Source: Lachnospiraceae bacterium UBA7196 (GTDB lineage Bacteria > Bacillota > Clostridia > Lachnospirales > Lachnospiraceae). From it: a stretch of 64,000 nt of DNA. The stretch lies in the NCBI GenBank assembly GCA_002490835.1, contig DKUU01000028.1, forward strand, positions 135,268 to 199,267. The letters run 5' to 3'. The translations under genes and the position numbers were made by a program. The notes beneath the pieces were generated by a model. That model was given only the letters and a program-made list of their open reading frames with translations. It was not told where the DNA came from and did not search any database. Positions 58,197 through 64,000 of the stretch are shown piece by piece; position 1 is the stretch's first letter; every line of letters starts with the position of its first letter.

Positions 58197-59360
58197 TCAA
58201 TTGTCTACTCTCTCCAAGCGATATTCCCTGCTGCCGAGCCCGATCACCGCCGCATGTTCCAGCGTATGCAGCCCGTTTCTGGACTCGATGCGCTTCACAA
58301 GAGACGCTCCGTCTCCGTCCTTCTGTGCATAAATCAGGTCAACACATGCCTGATCCAGCGCCACGGGGTCAATTGACGCCAGAATACCGATATCGTGCAG
58401 GTCAGGTTCCGCCGGATTTCCGTTACAGTCGCAGTCTACGGAGAGTCGGTTCATCACATTGACATACACAATGCGTTCCCCGTTTCCAAGGTAATCAGAC
58501 ACGGATTTCCCCGCCTCTGCCATAGACTCTAAAAAGGCATCCTGCTCACCGCCCCACGGACTGGTACGGCTGGTACCGCCGCTGTGAATCCACGCTTTTC
58601 CCTCGCCGGAGCCAAGCCCAATGGAAATGTTTTTGATGGCGCCGCCAAATCCTGCCATCGCGTGCCCCTTAAAATGAGACAGCACGAGATAGGAATCATA
58701 ATCCCCAAACGCTGCGCCCACAAAATTCTCTGTCAACCTCGTTCCGCCCTCTACAGGAAGGGACATAGAACCATTCTCATCCTGAATCTGAAAGTCGGCA
58801 ATCGCCGTAAAGCCGTGGTCTTCCGCCACCTGATAGTGCATTGCCGTCTCCGCGCGGGAACCACCGTAAGCCGTGTTGCACTCCACGATCGTGCCGTCTA
58901 CGGATTGGACCAGTTCCCTTATCAGTTCGGGCCTGAGATAATTGCTGGCAGGCGGCTCCCCCGTGCTGAGTTTGACAGCGACCTTTCCTTCCGGCTCCCA
59001 TCCCAGCGCCTCATAGACGCTCATCAATCCTTTCGGACTGATGTCCGTGGTCATATAGACAACGGACGCCCCTGCATGTTGTGTCGCGCCGCTTTCTTGA
59101 CTATTTCGGTCAATCTCGCCATCCCCGACAGAAGTTCCGGCTGCAGATGCCGTCATAGGATCTGCCATATTGGATGCAGATGTCTCTGATGCGTAATCGT
59201 CTGTCCCTGTAGAATCCGCTGCTGAAACCGCCTCGTCCCTGCCCACAATTCCACCTGCGCTTTGTCCCGCATTCTGTTCCGACAAACCGCCGCCGTTTCC
59301 ACACCCTGAAACACTAAAAATAAGCATTGCCATCAGCAGATAACATACCTTCTTTTTCAT
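58197..59360 (-). CDS. DUF362 domain lipoprotein
   Basis: A 387-residue lipoprotein: signal with lipobox FSVSGC at about residues 15-20, a Ser/Ala/Gly-rich linker to about 95, then a DUF362 domain (VVYMTTDISPKGLMSVYEAL; HFKGHAMAGFGGAIKNISIGLGS; ASIDPVALDQACVDL). DUF362 proteins often carry 4Fe-4S clusters and are poorly understood; this one has only a single CDCNG motif and no ferredoxin CxxCxxC cluster. It should sit on the outer face of the membrane. It is the fourth lipid- or membrane-linked protein of the run. Confidence 0.88.
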   Translation of the reverse strand: MKKKVCYLLMAMLIFSVSGCGNGGGLSEQNAGQSAGGIVGRDEAVSAADSTGTDDYASETSASNMADPMTASAAGTSVGDGEIDRNSQESGATQHAGASVVYMTTDISPKGLMSVYEALGWEPEGKVAVKLSTGEPPASNYLRPELIRELVQSVDGTIVECNTAYGGSRAETAMHYQVAEDHGFTAIADFQIQDENGSMSLPVEGGTRLTENFVGAAFGDYDSYLVLSHFKGHAMAGFGGAIKNISIGLGSGEGKAWIHSGGTSRTSPWGGEQDAFLESMAEAGKSVSDYLGNGERIVYVNVMNRLSVDCDCNGNPAEPDLHDIGILASIDPVALDQACVDLIYAQKDGDGASLVKRIESRNGLHTLEHAAVIGLGSREYRLERVDN

Positions 59361-59417
59361 ACTGCCTCCGCTTTCTGAATCCTCTCCTTATGTTTCCCGT
59401 CTTAATTCTTCCCTATT

Positions 59418-60104
59418 TTATCCCTCCGCCGCCTGATTGACGCAGTTCACCGCATTTAAGCTGCGCGGATAACCGATGTACGGCAGGCACTGTGACACGA
59501 CCCGGATCAGAAACTCCTTATCGTTTCCAAGGTTCATGTTTCCCTTCGCATGGGCAGTAAGCTGCGATTCACAGCCGCCCTGCGCCGCCAGAAAGCAGAA
59601 GGTGATCAGTTCCCGCTGCTTCAAATCCAGTCCGCCTCTCGTATAATAATCCCCGAAACAGTTCGCCGCCAGCCAGCGGTTGATATGCCCAGCTTTCCAC
59701 GCTTCCTTCATATGTGCACCGAATATCTCTGCCTGCGCATCCGCGCCTTTTTCCAGCCTGTCTTCTGCAGTCGTGGTTCCCTGCGCAGGCAGCGGCAGCT
59801 TGACGCCCCGCGCAGCTAAAATGTCATTGACAGCGCCCAGAAACGGCATCACCCTGCCGATCCCCAGATAATCCACCGCCTGATAAACCACTTCTTTCAC
59901 CATAACAGGCGTAAGCCCCGCATCCAGCGCTTTCGGCAGCATCTCCTTATAAACTTCCAGTCCCTGACAGCCCAGCAATGTGGCAAGGATCGCCAGATAG
60001 CGTGTGTCCTCCGGCAGTTCCTGAGCGGGTTCTTTCACCACTTCTTCATGGGCAAAATGCTCCACGATCCTCATAAATTCCGGGTCGGTTTCATAATAAT
60101 TCAT
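59418..60104 (-). CDS. Carboxymuconolactone decarboxylase family protein
   Basis: A 228-residue protein with two AhpD/CMD-like repeats. The first half carries LAILATLLGCQGLEVYKEML and VKEVVYQAVDYLGIGRVMPF; the second LKQRELITFCFLAAQGGCESQLTAHAKGN and IGYPRSLNAVNCV. The CxxC pair of AhpD is absent; there is a single Cys in each half. Such proteins act as peroxidase-like or lactone enzymes; the reaction here is unknown. The start at 60104 is chosen because AGGAGG is only 2 bases from the ATG at 60113. Confidence 0.85.
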   Translation of the reverse strand: MNYYETDPEFMRIVEHFAHEEVVKEPAQELPEDTRYLAILATLLGCQGLEVYKEMLPKALDAGLTPVMVKEVVYQAVDYLGIGRVMPFLGAVNDILAARGVKLPLPAQGTTTAEDRLEKGADAQAEIFGAHMKEAWKAGHINRWLAANCFGDYYTRGGLDLKQRELITFCFLAAQGGCESQLTAHAKGNMNLGNDKEFLIRVVSQCLPYIGYPRSLNAVNCVNQAAEG

Positions 60105-60233
60105 TATCCTCATATCCTCCTCTACTACTTTGATTCAATTTCCGGATACATCCCCTATTCCAACATCATTGATACCTGCTTTGTTCCCGTTGAAATGCTG
60201 CTATTTCCAACATGTCCTTTTTCTCCGCAGGTT

Positions 60234-60872
60234 CTACTCCAGTGTAAACGTCACCGTCACATCCCCCTCGCCGAACGCATCCAGAAGTTCCTCTCCCGTC
60301 ACGCCTTCAATCTTCCCAATCCTCGTAAAATTCCAAGAATTTGTATCATAATAGATTACAAGAGAATTTCCCTGATACAAAATGATATCGCCCGCCCCGG
60401 TAGAAATCTGCTCATCGTTCGTCGGAAGGTTTTTACCGATGGGGCCGACTTTTTCCATATTTGCATAATCGTGCATATCGATCGTCAGCGGTCCCTCCGC
60501 CAAAAGTTCTTTAAGCGCCTCCACGGAGGAATTTTCCGCCAGCGTTGCCGTAAATGTCGCATTGCCTGCCGTAATCTTCATGCTATCGCCCTCCACATGC
60601 TCTGTGTCCCCGTTTCCATTTTCTGTGCCGATATCTGCCGTTTCACCTGCTTCGTCCGCAGAATCCGTGTCAACATCCGCAGTTCCACTTCCTTCCTCTG
60701 AAATACCCGTGTCCGCATCCACCGCGCCTCCTGCCTCCAAAACATCCGCGCCTGTATCTGCACCCACAGTCTCCGCCACCGCCGCCTGTTCTTTCACTTG
60801 ATCCGCACCGCCGCAGGCTGTCAAAGAAACCAGCATGGCCGCAACAATCAGAACTGCAACTATTTTTTTCAT
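60234..60872 (-). CDS. Cyclophilin-like fold lipoprotein
   Basis: A 212-residue lipoprotein: signal and lipobox SLTACG at about residues 15-20, a Glu/Asp/Gly/Thr-rich linker to about 95, then a cyclophilin-like domain of the DUF369 type (MKITAGNATFTATLAENSSV; LTIDMHDYANMEKVGPIGKNLP; GDIILYQGNSLVIYYDTNSW; FTRIGKIEG). Proteins of this fold are often encoded next to flavodoxins, as here. The start at 60872 overlaps the DUF4405 gene stop by 4 bases and has GGAGGAG upstream. Confidence 0.88.
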   Translation of the reverse strand: MKKIVAVLIVAAMLVSLTACGGADQVKEQAAVAETVGADTGADVLEAGGAVDADTGISEEGSGTADVDTDSADEAGETADIGTENGNGDTEHVEGDSMKITAGNATFTATLAENSSVEALKELLAEGPLTIDMHDYANMEKVGPIGKNLPTNDEQISTGAGDIILYQGNSLVIYYDTNSWNFTRIGKIEGVTGEELLDAFGEGDVTVTFTLE

Positions 60873-61525
60873 AATAATTTCTCCTCCGCTTTTTGCACTG
60901 CCATCATCAAACCGTGCACCGTCACGCACATGCCCCCGATGATTCCCAGATACTCCGCATAGAAGAGCAGCTCCGAAAGCGACGGACGGCTCTGCGGCAT
61001 CATCCGCATATCGTTCCATAAACCGCTCTGTAAAAATCCATAGATTCCGATCCCCAAAACCAATAGTTCCAACAGATAAATGACATAGGCAAAAGCGGTG
61101 TCACTCAATTTTTTCTCAATTTTCAAAAGGAAACCGTGCAAGTGCAATCCCAGATGAAACGCCATCAGCACAAATCCCCAAGCGGTTGACATAATATGAA
61201 TATTCCGCCAGTAAAAAGCAATCGGCAAAAAAGAGATTGGGAACGCCAGTCCGGAAATCATAACAGAACTGCCCATAATCGCCAGCATCGCGGCAAACAG
61301 CAGAAAATCCGAGGCAGTCAGCAGGATTCTGTAGAAGCGGTACTTTCCCTTGAACAATGCGGCATACCACCGTATATTTAGAAAATGGTGCAGCACAAAC
61401 AGCACGCACAGTGCGATGCCGAGTATCGCGTGAAGCCTAAGCCCCATCCCCGGATGATAGTGTATCAGGTACAGGAACAGAGCGAGCATCACCGCATCCG
61501 TTAATATCTTGATTCGCTTTTTCAA
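60869..61525 (-). CDS. DUF4405 family membrane protein
   Basis: A 218-residue membrane protein starting LKKRIKILTDAVMLALFLYL, with six helices and histidines in membrane positions (RLHAILGIALCVLFVLHHFLN; MAFHLGLHLHGFLLK) that suggest b-type heme binding, as in ferric reductase or cytochrome b561-like proteins. The preferred start is TTG at 61525 with GGGGG upstream; a GTG at 61606 would add 27 residues and overlap the upstream gene. It lies between the SUMF1-flavodoxin fusion and the cyclophilin-like lipoprotein, so an electron-transfer role is inferred. Confidence 0.8.
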   Translation of the reverse strand: MKKRIKILTDAVMLALFLYLIHYHPGMGLRLHAILGIALCVLFVLHHFLNIRWYAALFKGKYRFYRILLTASDFLLFAAMLAIMGSSVMISGLAFPISFLPIAFYWRNIHIMSTAWGFVLMAFHLGLHLHGFLLKIEKKLSDTAFAYVIYLLELLVLGIGIYGFLQSGLWNDMRMMPQSRPSLSELLFYAEYLGIIGGMCVTVHGLMMAVQKAEEKLL

Positions 61526-61572
61526 TCTCTCTTTTCCCCCATACTGAAGCTTTTTCGCTCTATGCTTCCGCC

Positions 61573-63135
61573 TTATCTCTCCCGAATGCCGCTTGCCGAA
61601 AGCCACTGTGAAATTTCATCGGAAAGCCCGCTGCCCCCGGAATAATGAAACTCAAAGCCGATCCCCACATAGGCATCCTGCGCCATCTTGGAAAGGTCGG
61701 AAACGCTGTCCCCAAACATCGTGCCGCCGTGGGAGCTGAAAGACAGGATCGTCTTTCCGCCAAAATCATATTCCTCCAGAAACGAATACACCGGCATCGG
61801 CATGGTCGCCCACCATGTAGGGTAGCCCAACAGAATCACATCGTATTGCTCCATATGTTCCACATGGGTCGCAAGCGCCGGATGGATGTCGTGCATCAGG
61901 TCATACTGCGATACGTCATAAATATTACCGTTATACGGATGTTCCATCGTAATCTCAAACAGATCCGCCCCCGTTTTGTCCCGAATGATCTTGGCCGCAT
62001 TTTCCGTATTGCCTGAATAAGAAAAGTATGCGATCAGGATTTTGGGATTCTCAGGAATTGCAATATCCAGCGAATAAGTAGTCGTCACCGTTTCATCCAG
62101 CGCTTTTGCATTGCGGCAGATACGAAACCCCAGATTCTGATCCGCGTCAAGGGGATTCGTGGCGCTTCTATATGCGCTGCGCAGATGTTTCCCGAAATCA
62201 TTGTAGCTGCCGCCGCGATTAACGCGCAGGGAACCGCATTCCGCTCCCACCGGATTGACTGTGTTAGTCAAGTCATATGCCCCATAGTAATCAAAACACC
62301 ACTCCGCCACATTTCCGTGCATCTGATACAGCCCAAAGGCATTGGGAGGCAGTTCATCCACCGCGATCGTCGTCCCGCGGTTTTGACTGGTGACCACCTC
62401 CGGATCTTGACGCGACACATAATTTTCTTCGATCAGATACGGATAGCTGTCTTCAAAATTGGCATAGTCGCTGTGTACCTGATTGCCAAAATGGTAAATG
62501 GTTTCCGTTCCCCCGCGGGCCGCGTATTCCCACTCCGCTTCGGTCAGGAGCCGGTAACCGTTAGCGCCGCGGTCCCAGCTCACCGTATTCCCGTCGATCG
62601 TATAGACAGGCGTCAACCCCCGGCTTTCGCTTAAGCGATTGCAGTATTCAATGGCATTGTACCACGTCACATTATCCACAGGGAGATTCTCACCGTCAAA
62701 AACACTCGGATTTTCGCCCATGACTGCTTCATAATCTCTCTGCGTGACCTCATAAGGATCCACATAAAAACTATCCACCGTCACGTCATGCTGCACTTCA
62801 TCTTCCTGCCTCTGCCGCTCGGTAGAAGGGCTTCCCATAGAAAATGCCGCACCGGGAAGCAGAATCAGACCGTCTGCAATATGCGTTGTCTCTGGCACTG
62901 CCGCAGCTGCTTCCGTTTCCTGTGTCTGTGTTGTTTCCGCTCTCCGCGTCATTTCTGCTCCCTCCTGTGCAGTTCCGGCCCCCTGCGTCATCTCTGATCT
63001 CTCCTGACTTGTTCCCGCTCCTGACGACGTCGTTTCCTTCCCCCTTGTATAGGAAAATATGGCAACGCCAATCACTGCCAGACACACGGCCGTTACTGCC
63101 AAAGTTATGATCTTTGCCCGCTTTCCCGCTTTCAT
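61573..63135 (-). CDS. SUMF1/FGE-sulfatase domain fused to flavodoxin, membrane-anchored
   Basis: A 520-residue protein. One N-terminal transmembrane helix (about 8-28), a Gln/Glu/Thr-rich linker with GAGT(S/A)QE repeats, then a SUMF1 (formylglycine-generating enzyme-like) domain at about 90-345: PYEVTQRDYEAVMG, DNVTWYNAIEYCNRLSE, YRLLTEAEWEYAARGG, GLYQMHGNVAEWCFDYYG and LGFRICR. From about 360 a flavodoxin follows: ILIAYFSYSGNTENAAKII (FMN phosphate loop), LLGYPTWWATMPMPV and FSSHGGTMFGDS. The SUMF1 catalytic cysteine pair is not seen, so the first part is probably a binding module. GGAGGAGG lies near the ATG. Confidence 0.9.
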   Translation of the reverse strand: MKAGKRAKIITLAVTAVCLAVIGVAIFSYTRGKETTSSGAGTSQERSEMTQGAGTAQEGAEMTRRAETTQTQETEAAAAVPETTHIADGLILLPGAAFSMGSPSTERQRQEDEVQHDVTVDSFYVDPYEVTQRDYEAVMGENPSVFDGENLPVDNVTWYNAIEYCNRLSESRGLTPVYTIDGNTVSWDRGANGYRLLTEAEWEYAARGGTETIYHFGNQVHSDYANFEDSYPYLIEENYVSRQDPEVVTSQNRGTTIAVDELPPNAFGLYQMHGNVAEWCFDYYGAYDLTNTVNPVGAECGSLRVNRGGSYNDFGKHLRSAYRSATNPLDADQNLGFRICRNAKALDETVTTTYSLDIAIPENPKILIAYFSYSGNTENAAKIIRDKTGADLFEITMEHPYNGNIYDVSQYDLMHDIHPALATHVEHMEQYDVILLGYPTWWATMPMPVYSFLEEYDFGGKTILSFSSHGGTMFGDSVSDLSKMAQDAYVGIGFEFHYSGGSGLSDEISQWLSASGIRER

Positions 63136-63286
63136 ACCTCATCCTCCTCCGTGCCCTTAAAGCTGCCGCATCTAAATCGGACTAGAGAGTTTTTCTCCCT
63201 ACCCGCCGCACTGTCGCCTGTGGAACGACCATAATCTTTGTACTTGCACATTGTAAAAAAACAAGCACCTTCTTCGAGATGTATAT

Positions 63287-63316
63287 ATTATAATTGAAAG
63301 CGCATCAAAATGTCTA
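63287..63316 (-). promoter_or_regulatory. Possible promoter of the redox gene run
   Basis: Minus strand TAGACA, an 18-base spacer, consensus TATAAT, within the 295-base gap between the aldo/keto reductase and the SUMF1-flavodoxin gene. The leader would be about 150 bases. Nothing else is recognised in that gap. Confidence 0.5.
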
Positions 63317-63430
63317 ATATCTATAATAAATAATAATATATAACCAAAACGCATATTGCAATAACCGGTGCGCACATAATCCCATAGGGCAGATGTTTGG
63401 CCATGGTATGAGAAGTACCATTTTCAGACA

Positions 63431-64000
63431 TCAATCATGAATCTTCCAGCCATTCAAAAACTTCGCCGTATCGGCCGCACCATGGTCGATGATCTCGCTG
63501 TGCCCTAAGTCCAGCGCGTTGATCGCTTCCATATCCTCCTCGCTCAGCTTGAAGTCCCAGATATTTAAGTTTTCTTCCATGCGCTCCCTGTGAATGGACT
63601 TTGGAATAATGACAACGCCCCTCTGCACATTCCATCTAAGAGCAGCCTGCGCCGCCGTCTTCCCGTACTTCGCGCCGATTTTTGTCAGAACCGGATGAGA
63701 GAATATGCCGTGTTTTCCTTCCGCCAGCGGTCCCCACGCTTCGGGCTGCACGCCAAATTCCTTCATCGTTGCAAGTGCATCTGTCTGCGCAAAGAACGGG
63801 TGAAGCTCCACCTGATTGACCATCGGCTTGATTCTTGCGTTCAGGCATAAATCGGTCAGTCTTTCCGGATAGAAATTGCAGACGCCGATCGCCTTTACCT
63901 TCCCTTCCTCATACAGCTCTTCCATAGCCCGCCACGAACCGTAATAATCGCTCATCGGTTGGTGGATCAGATACAGATCTGCTTGTGTCAAGTAAGGAAT
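63431..64000 (-). CDS. Aldo/keto reductase, C-terminal part (5' end outside window)
   Basis: A NADPH-dependent reductase of the AKR5-like group, cut by the window end. The frame is open to base 64000 and gives about 190 residues of a usual 270-290. Motifs: ADLYLIHQPMSDYYGSWRAM, GKVKAIGVCNFYPERL, NQVELHPFFAQ and RGVVIIPKSIHRERMEEN (NADP-binding loop). The catalytic Tyr and Asp lie in the missing part. It precedes the SUMF1-flavodoxin gene on the same strand; aldo/keto reductases are common in such clusters. Confidence 0.93.
   Translation of the reverse strand: MPYLTQADLYLIHQPMSDYYGSWRAMEELYEEGKVKAIGVCNFYPERLTDLCLNARIKPMVNQVELHPFFAQTDALATMKEFGVQPEAWGPLAEGKHGIFSHPVLTKIGAKYGKTAAQAALRWNVQRGVVIIPKSIHRERMEENLNIWDFKLSEEDMEAINALDLGHSEIIDHGAADTAKFLNGWKIHD

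Overview
The window is a gene-dense chromosomal piece of a spore-forming, GC-intermediate Firmicute, most likely a gut member of the Lachnospiraceae. The evidence is the spoVA sporulation genes, Gram-positive ribosome binding sites, BceAB-type transport with its two-component system, DegV and SpoVA families, and a CptIN-type type III toxin-antitoxin module. The genus cannot be fixed from the sequence. No rRNA, tRNA, CRISPR array, phage or complete insertion sequence was seen. Both ends cut genes: argG at the left and an aldo/keto reductase at the right.

Layout. 0-7.4 kb: argG end, a DUF1294 protein, a LytTR regulator, DegV, an S41 peptidase with a coupled DUF5721 protein, and an ECF sigma operon with a membrane anti-sigma candidate and two membrane proteins. 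7.4-16.5 kb: spoVAE, aroK, a complete type III toxin-antitoxin locus (promoter, two 45-nt repeats, terminator, toxin), ridA, an AAA/DUF4143 ATPase, spoVAD behind a sigma-G-like promoter, a degenerate Nudix protein with pyrF, a TPR lipoprotein and ydcF. 16.5-30 kb: a signalling block with a solute-binding/GGDEF/EAL protein, an alpha/beta hydrolase, a phosphopantetheinyl transferase, a Suv3-like helicase, a REC-HD-GYP protein, a hybrid kinase with HPt, and a hybrid kinase fused to a DegV domain. 30-41.5 kb: a BceAB-like transporter, its BceRS-like system headed by an orphan DinJ-like antitoxin, a second two-component system with an S41 lipoprotein, and a second DUF4143 ATPase. 41.6-53.4 kb: a TetM-like GTPase fused to a Rae1/YacP-like NYN nuclease, a GNAT, membrane proteins, a DUF512 radical SAM protein, a chemotaxis receptor, mntP behind a manganese (yybP-ykoY) riboswitch, and spoVAA-AB-AC. 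53.5-64 kb: a GH42 beta-galactosidase, a MATE exporter, a Fic fragment, and a redox-flavoured gene run (permease, DUF362 lipoprotein, CMD protein, cyclophilin-like lipoprotein, DUF4405 membrane protein, SUMF1-flavodoxin fusion, aldo/keto reductase).

The most notable items are the type III toxin-antitoxin locus, whose two RNA repeats show compensatory changes supporting a pseudoknot; the histidine kinase-receiver-DegV fusion; the translational GTPase-NYN nuclease fusion; the SUMF1-flavodoxin fusion; a phased array of TGTCA/TGACA dyads before the hybrid kinase genes; two long imperfect inverted-repeat elements (about 290 and 200 bp); and a strongly over-represented decamer, GTTTACATAA, with paired copies on both sides of the toxin-antitoxin module.

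The spoVA genes, normally one operon, are spread over three places (7.4, 11.7 and 51.7 kb). Cyclic-di-GMP turnover (EAL, HD-GYP) and phosphorelay proteins are concentrated at 16-30 kb. Protein functions are read from family motifs and have not been confirmed by a database search.
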